This document shows positions 32,574 to 43,741 of a stretch of DNA of 64,000 nt, piece by piece. The translations under genes were made by a program, and so were the position numbers. Location: positions 434,001 to 498,000 of the forward strand of contig JAUTDP010000001.1 in NCBI GenBank assembly GCA_033439795.1. Direction: 5' to 3'. Below the pieces are notes generated by a model. That model made no database searches. It was not told the DNA's origin and was given only the letters and a program-made list of their open reading frames with translations. Positions within the stretch are counted from its first letter, which is position 1. Each line of letters begins with the position of its first letter. Origin of the DNA: Sordaria brevicollis (Eukaryota; Ascomycota; Sordariomycetes; Sordariales; Sordariaceae).

Positions 32574-34042
32574 ATGGCCAGCGGTTCCCCCCCACCGGCC
32601 CATCCTGGGCAAACCTCTCCAGGTGCCTGCGGTCCATACGTACTGCCGCAGCGAAGAGCGGGAAATGCGCCAACCTCAGTAAATGCCGGGGGTGGATTCC
32701 AATCCACATCATGGCGGACCAGAAGCGCACCGGAACCAGGGACCGAAGTGAACCTATCGGATCCCAGAAGCACGAACACGGAACCATATCCCTTGGGGTT
32801 CAACCAGAAATGCCCTGATGGCATGGCGATCTCCGATATGGACACCCTTGATAAGAAAACCCTGTCGGCAGCACTCAACCTCATGGACAAAGACGCTTCT
32901 TGGGAAGACGATGGGGATTTAAGGGGCGTCATCATGTTTATGCCCAGAGAATATAGGAACTATTTCAACGCAGTTGAAATCGATGATTGGGTGTTTGGCC
33001 ACCCGCTAGTAATTCTCAACTACAATGAGAACACCAGGATGGTCGACATATTTCCGGTCAGTTGCCCCCTTTTGTTCTTCATTCCTCTTTCCTCGAGAGC
33101 TCTGGCAGAACCAAGTGATGCAAACCTCAAAACGACTCGATGCTCTACAACCTTGTGCAGATACAATACCTTACTTACTTATAATCTGCTACTATTCAGA
33201 TGACCAGTTCCGGCGGGGACGGTCCTAAAAGGGACAAGACTGGCGAACCCATGGATAAGCAGATGTTGGCAATCTCGCTAAATGAACACGGCCATCACAC
33301 GGATCTCCATATGGATCTCAAAGGTGGCAGGGCGAACCTCAAAAACCCTTCCGCCATAAACACCAAAAAGGTGTACACCATACCTTTTCGCTTCCTCCAT
33401 GGTTGGGGATACAACTCTTCGACCCGCCCTAGACTTACGAAAGAATCATACTACTTTATGATGGTGTTCGGAAAGAGATCCGTGGAGTTGGAGGAGAAAA
33501 TTGCCAAGTGGAATTTGTCAGACGCACACGTCCCTCGTGAAGTTATCTCACGAGTCAAACGTGAATTGTTCGCAACCCTGAAGGAACGGTTGCAGAAGTT
33601 GAGGCGCTTATGGAACCGACTGCGAAGCCCACGGGAATCCAAGCTGCGCAACAAATGGCAACGACTGGATTCCCCGCAACAACAACCCACTAGTCTGGTT
33701 GTTTCAACAACCTTGAGGTTTCCTCTTTCCCGGTCTCCATCGATTCCGGACCACGAGCGTTCGGACAATTGGCGACGACCTCCACCAAGCGTTTCCCTTG
33801 AGCCTGATACGATGGCTTCGATTTTCTTGGATGACAACACCAATCTGCCCCCGTCTACGCCGACTTCGACCCGCCCCAGTACTCCGAGTCCCGATACGCC
33901 AACGCCGACGATACTTGCAGACATTGTTTCAGGCGGAATCGACTTTTCCGGCCAGATTAGAGGTATAGGCAACCCGTCACAGGCTCACAGCCGTCCCAGC
34001 CGTCCCAGCCGTCCCAGACGGGGAATCAATCTGGCTAGGTAA
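32574..34042 (+). CDS. Accessory family member E: shared domain with disordered tails
   Basis: Exons 32574-33056 and 33200-34042 (143-bp phase-0 intron, GTCAGT donor, ATTCAG acceptor) give 441 residues. Residues 1-95 are Ser/Pro/Gly/Thr-rich. The family domain spans about residues 120-250: RGVIMFMP, FGHPLVIL at 141, intron after residue 161, MTSSGG at 162, SAIN at 212-215, IPFRFL and KESYYFM near 241. A basic helical stretch follows (ERLQKLRRLWNRLRSP), then a Thr/Pro/Ser-rich tail (TPTSTRPSTPSPDTPTPT) ending in an Arg-Pro-Ser triplet repeat. The open frame extends upstream to 32382 but without an ATG. It is separated from its relatives by nearly 18 kb that includes conserved genes. The family is unknown; intron position and spaced motifs support relatedness. 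Confidence 0.72.
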
Positions 34043-34479
34043 CAAGTTAACAACGAGACTACGTGCGAAGCCCAAATGCAGCAGGAAACCAGACCGAGAC
34101 TTCAATTGCATTGGGCATATCAGCAACTTCGTGGGGACTACTACCAGGAGGCGATGGATTAAGTGAACGACATGGACTGAACGTGAGATGAAGCTCCGAC
34201 GCAGACTTGAGGGGGGAAAGAACCGCTTTTCCTGCTCGCTACACCAGTGTCGTATGCTACGGGTATGTACATCCAAGTGGAAGGTAAGCTGGGGTTTAGC
34301 AGAGGTAGAGGTCGCGACTTGTCTTTTCTGCGAATTTGTTTCATGTGAGCTTGGGTTTAAAGGATACCTACCTGGTATGTAACAACGGAACTTGTATCAT
34401 CGGAGGAAACAAGGACATTGTATTTTGGTTTGTATCCAACAACAATAGCTACAACAATAAAGGCACATTGTATTCCAAC

Positions 34480-35562
34480 TCACAAGTCCCGAAGCGCAAT
34501 ACCCTCCACCCCATCCTCATCAATGATCACGATATGTGTCTGTGCACCTCCATGCTGCCTCGACATCACCACCACTTCCTCCCCCTTATTCCCGGTTCCC
34601 AGCACATCCCTCTCATCAATGGTAGTAAAGTCAACACAAGGAACATACAAATGAGCGATCGACCCGAATCCATGCACCATCAGCGTCTCAAGCCATCCAC
34701 CTTTCCGACATTTCCCATTCTTTCCACTTCCCCTGACACCAGCTTTCTTCTTCCCGTCGACATCATCATCATCATCATCCTCGGCACCTGGAATCGTCCC
34801 ACTGGCAAACATGACCACTTTCTTTCCCTTCTTCTTTCCATTGTCTCGCTTTCCTCTGAAACGGATCCCGCGGTGCAGGAGCCCGACATTTTCGTCCCGT
34901 CCGTCTGCATCAAGCATGCGGGTGTGGCTGTGGGGTGCATGTTGATGTGCATGTAGGTGGTCATGTACATGTAGGTGGTCATCGTCTGATAAACTGATGT
35001 ATCGCCATCCTGTGGTGCCGGCAAAGGAGAAAGAATGACCGGTTGTGATGGCGGTGCCGAGGGAGTCGTTGTTTGTGGCATGTGCTTGTCGGTGGTTATC
35101 TGGGGATGAGCACGAGGAGGAGGAAGAAGAAGAGGAAGAAGAGTCGGGTAGAGCGATTCCACTGTCTGTGTCGGCTGGGTTTGATCGGTTCCAAAACCGT
35201 TTCCTGTTTCCATTTCCATTCTTGTCCTTTACACCATTCTTTCCGAGGTCGTTTCTTACAGGCCCACCACATGCATCATTTCCCTCTCCACCAAACCGTT
35301 GCTGCTGTCGTCCCCCAATTCCCCCACAACCACCACGTTCATCCCAACCCTCTTCTTCCATCCCATATCCATCCCCCCAACCCTCACCATCCCCATCACC
35401 CTCCCCCAACCCATGCCCCTGTGCATCCCCAACACCACCAAACAACCCCCTAAACCCTCCCCCCAGCCAACCTCTTCCTATAAACCTTCGCCACGGTCTC
35501 CGGATTCGGGCCCCCCAATATCGCCCCCGCCCCACCCGCAACCCCTCCAGCCGCGAGGACAT
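34480..35562 (-). CDS. Gly-rich/acidic low-complexity protein, start uncertain
   Basis: An open frame of 360 codons on the minus strand begins at an ATG inside the last exon of the gene at 35450-36224, in another frame. The first 100 codons are Gly/Glu/Asp-rich low complexity. A Ser run of about ten (near residue 142), a His-rich segment (HDHLHAHQHAPHSH) and an Asp run follow. The last 70 residues look like a folded end (HGFGSIAHLYVPCVDF; TIDERDVLG; THIVIIDEDGV). The Asp, Ser and His runs are in frame and the C-terminus is protein-like, so coding is plausible. However, the true start could be downstream (an in-frame ATG near 35,360), or the frame could be the continuation of the upstream gene after a frameshift in a G-run near 35,463. 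Function is unknown. Confidence 0.4.
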   Translation of the reverse strand: MSSRLEGLRVGRGRYWGARIRRPWRRFIGRGWLGGGFRGLFGGVGDAQGHGLGEGDGDGEGWGDGYGMEEEGWDERGGCGGIGGRQQQRFGGEGNDACGGPVRNDLGKNGVKDKNGNGNRKRFWNRSNPADTDSGIALPDSSSSSSSSSSCSSPDNHRQAHATNNDSLGTAITTGHSFSFAGTTGWRYISLSDDDHLHVHDHLHAHQHAPHSHTRMLDADGRDENVGLLHRGIRFRGKRDNGKKKGKKVVMFASGTIPGAEDDDDDDVDGKKKAGVRGSGKNGKCRKGGWLETLMVHGFGSIAHLYVPCVDFTTIDERDVLGTGNKGEEVVVMSRQHGGAQTHIVIIDEDGVEGIALRDL

Positions 35563-36224
35563 CTCGCTTTCCGATTCTCACAAACTGCACCGGTGATCCT
35601 GACCCTTCCGCTCCGGGGACTGCTTCCTTGATGGCGGCGACGATGCGGTCGTATTCTTCGTCTGTTAGGTTGCTGCCCCCCAAAAGTAAAGCGGTGGGAA
35701 CGTGCCGGGAGGAGGGGGGGAGGGAGGTGTTGGTGCCGATGGAGGAGGAGGGGGGGGTGGAGGTGTCGCCTGAGAATAAGGGGGGGAGTTCGGCTAGGGC
35801 GGTAGGGAGGGAGAGGGAGGCGTGGACTACTTTTGGGTTGTTAGCTTTTGGCGTTGGAGGGTTGGGGGTGTTTGAAGGTTGTTGTTATGAAATTGATGTT
35901 GGGACTGTTTCTTGGGTTTCTTGGTCTTGTCCTGTTGTCCTGTCTTGATGACCGAGGAACTGAAAGAGGAAGACAAGACATAGACTGAGCCGAAGAGTGG
36001 GTAAGGGGAGGAGAGGGGAAGATATGAGAAAAGGAAAAGATAGAAAGGGGGATTCCGGGGTACCCTATCCAGCCACCCCAGAAAAGGCTCAAGTAAATAA
36101 AAAACTAACCTTCAATATCAGGTAACAACTTCTCGCTAACAGCCTTTGCCATCTTCGGGTCCGTCCCATAAGTAGCCACGTAAATCGGCTTCTGCTGCTG
36201 CTGCTGCTGCTGGTTGTCGGTCAT
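35450..36224 (-). CDS. Conserved-looking small protein of unknown function
   Basis: Exons 36224-36110 and 35829-35450 (280-bp intron, GTTAGT donor, CTAAC branch) give 164 residues. After a seven-Gln run the N-terminus reads KPIYVATYGTDPKMAKAV, like the first strand and helix of a Rossmann-type fold. The middle is Pro/Ser-rich, and the end is ordered (LTDEEYDRIVAAIKEAVPG; FVRIGKRDVLAAGG; PNPETVAKVYRKRL). The acceptor is a tandem AAGTAG, so two in-frame products differing by one Val are possible. The family is not recognised. The stop lies just after a six-G run; a single-base change there would join this frame to the long frame at 34480-35562. Confidence 0.6.
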
Positions 36225-38285
36225 GGTGGGCAACAAGATATATCCCTTCAATTCCTTGTCCTTGGGTCTTTCTTCCTGGTATACGGTCCTTCCTAGTATC
36301 CTGGTAGGTATCCTGGTACTAGGGTGGTATCGCGATCGTTCGTTGCTGTTGCTGTTGCTGTTGCTGTGCCGGGATGTCCTAATCCTGGGATATGGTGACA
36401 CGACAGGAAACGCCAAAACTATACCCTGCTTAGTGGTAGGTAGGCTGTCGTGGGGCGTTGAGGTTGTCGGAGAGCTGGGATCCTTGAAGAAGGAACTAAA
36501 GTTGTTTCCCGTGAGTTAGTTTAGAGTTATTCTCTGTTGGTTGCTATTCACGGACGGATCTTTCCGTTAAGGCTGCGCTGTGGAAGATGCTGATGACGAT
36601 CGACTCAACGATGATAAAGCTGGGGTCACTCAACCCGAAACCACAACAACGCAAATGGACGGCACCGCCCGACCGCCTTACTCACCCGTTCCATGTCGTT
36701 TGGCAGATATACTTGGCTCTTGACGATTACTTGAGATCATCACGATCAACCCAAGATATCTCAACAAACGGCACAGGAACTGAGAGGCCAGTGGACTTGG
36801 ACGGGATCACGAGGAGCACCGCAAAACCAACGAAACCCCGAACGTCCATGCGGGCAAACATTGGTGAAACCCGAATGGACCACCATACCCTAGCCCGCAA
36901 AAGAAAATGCTTGTAAGACGGAAAACGACATGGAGTGGAGGGACAAAGGACTGGAAGCACAAAGGATAGACTAGGGGGGCAACACAAGAGGCGTGAGAGT
37001 GTAAGACACATGGGGCACACGATACACAACATTCAGGTTGTAGAGACAATTTGAACTTACATGTGGAGCGCTTGATTATCGGATTGGGGGGCAGTTTTCG
37101 GAGGAGAGAGAGGAAGTTGTGAAGAATATGTTGTGTATCCTTCTTGTGACGAGGTTTGCGACGATAGAAGTTGTCGTTGCGACAGGGGGAAGTTTTTGAG
37201 TGTGACTTTGACCTTTTGTGAGGGTTCTTTGTCACGATAATTGAGAAGAAAGGCACAACTTGACTGAGGTGAAGTGAGATATTCGATTACAACTACGAGG
37301 AACCAGTGCTTCTTTATACTTGGAAATACCTTCAGGTTTTTTTTTTCCAACTTTCCAGAACCTCGACAACGTGTCTTCCACATCGCGCAAGCAACCATCA
37401 AGTAATCTGTCACCTGAATTCCATGTGTTGTTACCAGCAGAACAAAGCATGATCATGGGCCGCCTGCTCATAGCAACCATGTCGAGAAAGGCCGTCGGTA
37501 TCAAGATAGTATCTGCTAGATTGGGTTGTGTGCATTAACAACCTCTGAAAGCTGGCTTCATCGTGGTTGTAAGCGTACAGTTAGTGTCAGTACTAACGCG
37601 TGGCCGAGATTGGAACGTTCGTTGATTCGGCCCGGGAAAACCTTTGGTGAAGGGGGCAACACAAGGTGAAGGCTCGAAGGAGAGGAAGGTGGTAATAATT
37701 GCGTGAAAAGCACAGTTTGCCTCTTGGGAGGCCATCGCCAATGCCGTGGCAGCAAGCAATCCTAACAAAGCACTGCCAAAGCATCACATCCTTGTGTGAG
37801 TCAGGCATGCCTAATACAGATACACAAATCCAGCTGGCACCAGTCCCACGAGCATCCCTGGTTGGCTACAAAAAATATTGGAGAGAGAAAAAGGGGGAGG
37901 AAGACGAAAGAGAAGAGGGAAGAACAGTTGTCAGAAGAAGACGGGGAGGGCAATGGGGTGCACGAGACTGCGGGAAAGCGACATCAACATATCGTGACTT
38001 TGTGCACGGGCCAAGGAGGAGTACATGCCTTACAAGTGAGGAGTTTACTAGTGGGTGCAATGCTGGCTTAGTGATAAAGGCTGGTATCGTATGTGAAGCT
38101 GGGGTTGGTGGTGGTGCGGCTCAGCTTTAAGCTTCGGCGTGGCGTTTTGGAGGCGGACGTCAATCATTCTCATCTTGCTGAGACTGGATGTTACCGTCGC
38201 AGTTGGCACTTGACGGGAGGTAGTGTTTGGGGGGAGTTGGGTTGGTATTAATATCAGATCTGGAAAGAAATTGGGGACAGGGACG
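36225..38285. other. Intergenic, no supported gene
   Basis: A 109-codon plus-strand frame at 36587-36916 is the best candidate, but has no domain and only mediocre codon bias. Other frames (36807-37256, 37699-38130) look incidental. A CAG/CTG-type microsatellite at 36190-36212 belongs to the poly-Gln coding run of the adjacent gene. Confidence 0.35.
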
Positions 38286-38795
38286 TCAACTCTGCAGACA
38301 GACACAGTCAGTGAGAGACATCAAGCCTTTCTCCTCAAAGAGTGGACAGTTCTGGAACAGTATGGTACCTCCAGGACACTGAGGCACTAGAACACTGCGA
38401 CATTGACATACTTTGGGAGCCGGATTAACCAGAACAGATATAAATTGGCAGTGTCTCGGGCTCGTCCGCGCCATGTCTCTGCCTCTTTGCGCCTGACACA
38501 AGATATATAGTTCGTGGAGCTCCCCAGCTGAGCCTCCAATAGAGGCGCTACCTGCCGTTGCTGACCCGGTGTTGATGTCTCCTATGGTATCCCATATATA
38601 TAGGTTGGTCGGATGCGAACCGTTGACACAGAGTCGGATGTAGTTAAATGCGGAGTCGTGGACTGGAAGTTGGGGAAGGTCCGGCCGCTGTCCGTATACG
38701 GCACGGACCCGAACGGCACTCCGACGGTGCCACGGCCCAGCAGCCGATGAGCGGCGGAAGCTCAAACTCGAAGGGAACCTGTGCACTAAGATCAT
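38286..38795 (-). CDS. Possible coding frame, Cys-containing C-terminus
   Basis: A 169-codon frame starts at an ATG and is not antisense to any gene. It reads fairly naturally from residue 30 on (PQLPVHDSAFNYIRLCVNG; NLYIWDTIGD; GELHELYILCQAQRG) and ends with repeated Cys residues (VCQCRS, LVPQCPGG, FQNCPLF, DCVCLQS). A GTATGT donor at about 38,839 on the same strand could join an upstream exon (TYALRRW) to it. No domain is recognised. It may be a real small gene or chance. Confidence 0.28.
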   Translation of the reverse strand: MILVHRFPSSLSFRRSSAAGPWHRRSAVRVRAVYGQRPDLPQLPVHDSAFNYIRLCVNGSHPTNLYIWDTIGDINTGSATAGSASIGGSAGELHELYILCQAQRGRDMARTSPRHCQFISVLVNPAPKVCQCRSVLVPQCPGGTILFQNCPLFEEKGLMSLTDCVCLQS

Positions 38796-39355
38796 TTAGC
38801 GTTCGGGTTCTCAGCCGTGTTTTTGTTGGTACATACCGCCAACGCCGCAAAGCGTACGTGGATTGGGCGTGCAAGTTGGTGTTACACGCGGGGGTCGTTG
38901 TCATTTCACATGAACCTAGGCAAATCGTGTTGAAATATCGAGCTGCTGGTTGGTTGTTGGACGGCGCAGCACAGGAATTTACTGGTATCTGACAGAACAA
39001 GACGGACTGGAGCCGAGGTCACGCTCTCAAGTACGCCAAAGCAGCGTTGAGCTGGAAGAAAACGGGCGTGGGTTGCAAGAAGAGCGTCGTAGAGCGTGAT
39101 ATTTGGTCGGGTCGAAGTTTTCCCGAATTGGTGGCTCAGTGTCGAAGAAACGGCGAGTGCTCGATCGTATTCTGATGTCTGGCTTCATGGTTCAGATGTT
39201 GGCGAGATGTCGTGGATGGGCCCCGATTCGTCCCCGACCACGACTCGGACACTCAACCACAGCCGCTCCTTCCCTCGGGAGATGACGGTCATTTTGTTTA
39301 GTTCCCAGAGTGCAAGACCGAATTTCTCCGCCTTCCCAGTTTCGCAGTTGCGTCA

Positions 39356-39868
39356 ATGCTCCTTCCTTCTCGGTTATGCATCGTTTTTCCACCATGGCCC
39401 GAGGAGCGAAATGAAACCGTCCGCCAGTTGCCTTTTATGCCTTCCGAAGAGATACGTGGTCAACTTAAGCTCATTGGCTCCATTTCTGCCTTGGTTGAAC
39501 AACTGCAGATCTTGGACGTCGACGAAAACGGTCCAGGTTGCATTTATACATATGCCCTGCACATCCGTCTCGTCTCGTCCTGGCGCCGCGGCAGCGAGGT
39601 CAAACGTCACGGTATTGTAAGTCGATGAAATGGCTACCTCTAACGTGAGATCCGTACGTACTTACCAATGGGATTACCCTGCATCCGTTTCTCTTTGGAG
39701 AAGAGTTAGGGCGGCAATTCTAGTGAGGTCTGCATCTCTCTAGGAGGGAACACATCAAAATCAGAGCATCGTTGCTCAAGGTGTGCATGGATGACGTCTG
39801 GGATCCTGCACAGCAAAACCCTGAGAGATCAGATGGCTTTCTTTCATATGTGGGAAAGGGTAACGTGA
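39356..39868 (+). CDS. Tentative two-exon small gene
   Basis: Exon 39356-39616 ends at a strong GTAAGT donor and reads naturally (EEIRGQLKLIGSISALVEQL; ILDVDENGPG). Exon 39710-39868 follows a TTAG acceptor and continues in frame to a TGA, predicting 139 residues. The second exon contains CSRCAW. The intron carries a TACCTCTAACGTG motif. No family is recognised; the second exon is the weaker part. Confidence 0.28.
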
Positions 39869-41389
39869 AACCTGAAACAGCATGCCAAATTCCTCTTGGA
39901 GCGTCGTCAGCTATGTATTAAAAGGCACCGGAGCCCAGTTACCTGGATTTTCATTCGCCAATTTTCACAGTTCAATCCTCACCCCAACTACTTACACTTG
40001 GTTGTTTCCATGAGCCTCATGGCTACAATACCTCTACCTCTCTCGTCACGTTACGTTTCTTTCTACATCTCCATACCTTCCACACCCACCAGCAAACGTC
40101 GCTGAAGGAATCAGACAGATCTCGCATGGTTGCCCATTCGGGTCCCGTCGTCACCACCTCCTATCTTCCGAGTTCCGATAGGTTCCTATCTCATCAAGAT
40201 GGATGGATGGGTGGTAATCTCCAACGTCTGGCGTAAATAAGCTTCTCACCCCTTCTCACCCCACCCCGTTCATATAAGTGAAGAAGATCTTGCAAAACAG
40301 AAAGATTCCAGGTTATCGTCATCAACCAAGCCACCCCGGAAATATTAAACCAATATTCCAGCCTACTTCCGGCTCCAGTCTTTTGACCTCCCCAGTTCAA
40401 GTTACCCCCTTCCCTGCCCCCTGCCTTTCTGCTTTCCGATTCGTGGCCTTCCAGTCTGGATCAAATCAGGTATGTATGCAACCCGACCTCCAATGCCCCA
40501 TACCTCCTCCAGTTTCGAGGTTACGGATTTTGGGTACTAGGAGCACGACCGTTGCTCAAGTGACGACTGCGATCAACTCATCGTCTTTCGGGCTTCGGCG
40601 GGTTATGTGTCATGTGCTACCTTGTCGTCCAGTTATAGACCGTTAAGTCTACGAAGTATCCTGGAGTTACAGACCGTTAGATAATAACCGTGAAGTGCAC
40701 GTCACAGTGCCATCAAGAACTGGATAAAGTCATGAAAGTAGGTAGGCAATATAGTCTGATTCAACCAATTCCTTTTCCCAAAGTTGTCAAAAGAGTAAAT
40801 AAAGCAAAATAAATACAGCCAGAATCCCTCAAAACGTTCCCAAGCATCCCGTCAACTACTTCGTACATCCATCCATCCATCCAAAACCCATTCCATCAAT
40901 TTATCAACAATTCCCATGCATCCAATGTGTCGACTTATTTTCAATCGCTTTTGTTCAGTTCCCGCTTTGCTTTCAGTTCGCCCCCTATTGCACCATGGAA
41001 AGCCAATGTCGAAATTGTTCAAAAGCCCACACACACACCATTATCCCCAAACCCATCCAACATCAGGAGAGAAAATATTTTGTTGTGCAAAAGAAGCCAA
41101 GCCCAAACGCCCTTTTTTTGATGAACGCCTTCAGCAAATGAATGAATAACATAGGAAAAAGCAAATCGCAGGCTTTGAAATGGACTAACAAGATGTAGCC
41201 ATGATCCCAAGCGCCGTGTTGTGCGTATATGTAAAGACTCAATAAAAAAAAAGATATGAACAAAGGAGAAAAAGAGACTGGGAAACCAGTCCAAGCGTTG
41301 CTCGATTTTTGCAGAAAATTAGAACAGTAGAGTAGAGTAGATAGAGAAAAATCCAAGCCTTCCCCGGGCCTTCCCCCGTTCCAGCGTCA
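39869..41389. other. Intergenic, downstream of the Zn2Cys6 regulator gene
   Basis: No gene seen. It includes the 3' UTR of the minus-strand regulator gene, a (CATC)n microsatellite at about 40,866-40,882, and TACCTCTA at 40029-40036. Confidence 0.4.
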
Positions 41390-43741
41390 CTACCTATGCT
41401 GGACCTGCTGCATCTGCTGCTGTTGTAATGAGTTATAGTCCATCGGATTCCCGCCCATTGAGTGGGTATTTATCCCTAGCGAGTTCATGGTCCCACCCAT
41501 TGGCATATCCGAGTTCGCTCGTTGCAGTGCTTGGAAGTCTCCCACGGTTCGTATTTGCTGTGATCCTCCTGGCTGACCTGGTCCTGGCCCCATAGTGAAC
41601 GATGTTGCTCGTTGAGGTGGTGGCCTGCCCATGTTCATGGCTTGGGAGTCCATAGGGTTATTCATGGTGTTACTCATGCCATTAGAGTTTATCCCATTGC
41701 CCATTCCGTTGCCTATACCGTTATTCATGCCATTGTTTATCCCAGGATTGATGCCTTGGCCCACGTGCATCTGCTGTGGCATTGACAGGTTGGGCGCAGA
41801 TGTGATGTTCCCCGTGTTTATCCCTTGCATTTGGTTGATATTGGCGAACGCGGGTATTGATGGGTGGTGACCGTGCTGTGACTGCTGTCCAGTCATGCCA
41901 TTGGGTGCCCCTAGTGATGTTGGTGGCGCGTGGCTTATCGGGCTCATCACCATCTCAGGCAAGGTGGAAAAGTCGGTAGGGATGGCGTGGTGCATATCCA
42001 TCTGACCGGTGGGGGACATGATGGAAGGAGAGTTACCATATGGCGAGCTCATGTCGTTGGAATGTCCTCCGCTGGGGCTTCCAGAGTCGTTGCTCAACTC
42101 ATCCATGCGAGGAAGGTTAAATTTGTTGTCGTCGTAGTCGAAGCAGGCAGGTTGACCCATACCAGCGTTGCCAAAGCCATCGAAGATGTCAATGTTGCAA
42201 GGGGGCAAGCCGAAGTTGGGCTGCTCGGGCGCAAACTGGAGCATCGGGTTCGCCAGCGTAGGGATGAAGTCATGGACCTTGCCGAGGAGGAGCGGCAGGA
42301 ATCGGTGATCACCAGTGCGGAGCACCGAGAGGACATTCAAGACCTGGTGAAGCTGCTCACGAGGGCCAACCTTGAAGGGGATCCGCCTCGAAGGCTGATT
42401 GGAAAGCACGTCGGTAAGAGTGCAGGTGATGCCAAGAAGCTTCTCGATCAAGCTCAAGCCGGGTAGGCCGAGGCTGCCGGGGAAGTTGTTGACCATGGGG
42501 AGCAAATCGTTGGCAATGTCGACCGGATATGGGTAAGGAAGGCCGGCCTCGTTGCTGTTTCCGCTTGCCACTGTCAGCTGCCATGACGTGTTCTTTAGCC
42601 ACTGCTGGTTCATCTGCATCTCGTTGAGCTGGTTGTCCTCGTCACGGAGGTATTGCGGTAGGACATCATCGAAGCTCTTCTGTAGCCCGGTGAAGTAGCT
42701 TGCGCACTCGTCTCTCGTCTTGTTCCAAAGAGGGAGAAGGGTGTTGTCGAAAGCACGGAAAAGGTTGACCTTCTGGAAGAACCCGTTTAGCTGATGAGGA
42801 AGCAGTTCCGTGTTGTCATCGTTGATTGTGGGGGCGTTGATGGTGGCCTCGAGGGTCAACGGGCGACGTCGTTGAAGGGCATAAGCTCTGGAAAAGAAAC
42901 ATGATGATTAGCTCGAAGCAACGTACGAGGAACGGCGTGGGACTAAGACATACCTCTCCGTGGCAAAAAGAAGCCAGTACAACCGTCTGCGGCGAGACGA
43001 CTCGATGATGTCGTACTGCGTTGACGAGTACGTGTCCTCCTTGTTCATGCCAGCAATGTGCGCCATTGTGGTGGCCTCGCGCAAATGGAACCAGGCCTTT
43101 TCGTGCATGTCGAGACCGTGGAAGCAAGCAAAGAGGAAATAGCTGGTGACCAAAGTGTTGAGGCTCGGGTTGTCAGAGTATTCGAAAGCCTTGCGAACGC
43201 GAAGCGTCTCCTCCAGCAGTAGCGTGCTCGAAACGATATTGGCTCCGGGCATGTTCTCGAAGCTGTAAGGGTCACCACCAGGCATAGGCATGCCGGGCTG
43301 CAGGAACATGAACGCGCATAGGGCCGTAAGCACGCAGTATGTATCGAGGCTCTGGTCGACGTATAGCGCTTGCTGCTCGAGTCGCTGGCGGTTGAGGATG
43401 GGCATCGATGTGTACATGTTGGTGAAGAAGAACTCTATGCATTCCTTGACCATATCGCTCGTTAGGAGGCCGGGGGTCGGGGCCAGATTCGGACTCGTGG
43501 GCGGGCTGTTGATGCCATTGAGGCGATTCTGAACTTTGGCTGAAAGACTCGTCTGTCGCTGTGTTTCGCGCAGTTCGCTGATGACCTTTGCGCGCGAGCC
43601 CTTGGGGCCCTTCTTCTGAGGAATGGCATTGTATGTGCAGGTCAACTGGGATGCGTGGCAATTGCGACACGGGTTGATGCCATCGCACTTGACCTTGCGA
43701 CGATGACAGGCATCGCAGGCGCGCTTGACGGCGGTAGACAT
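41390..43741 (-). CDS. Zn(II)2Cys6 transcription factor, COL-26/BglR-like
   Basis: Exons 43741-42954 and 42887-41390 (66-bp intron, GTATGT donor, CTAAT branch, TTTCCAG acceptor) give 761 residues. The N-terminus holds a complete fungal binuclear zinc cluster with Cys at 9, 12, 19, 25, 28 and 35 (C-x2-C-x6-C-x5-C-x2-C-x6-C), followed by a basic linker (QKKGPKGSRAK) and a probable dimerisation helix. Residues about 110-330 match the fungal-specific transcription factor domain (LLEETLRVRKAFEY; SSRRRRLYWLLFATER; AYALQRRRPLTL across the splice). The C-terminal 200 residues are Asn/Met/Gly/Gln-rich, a likely activation region. The zinc-cluster and linker wording recalls the COL-26/BglR/ART1 group, which controls glucose response and starch or beta-glucosidase genes. 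That subfamily placement is from memory and should be checked. The nuclear regulator call itself is secure. Confidence 0.9.
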
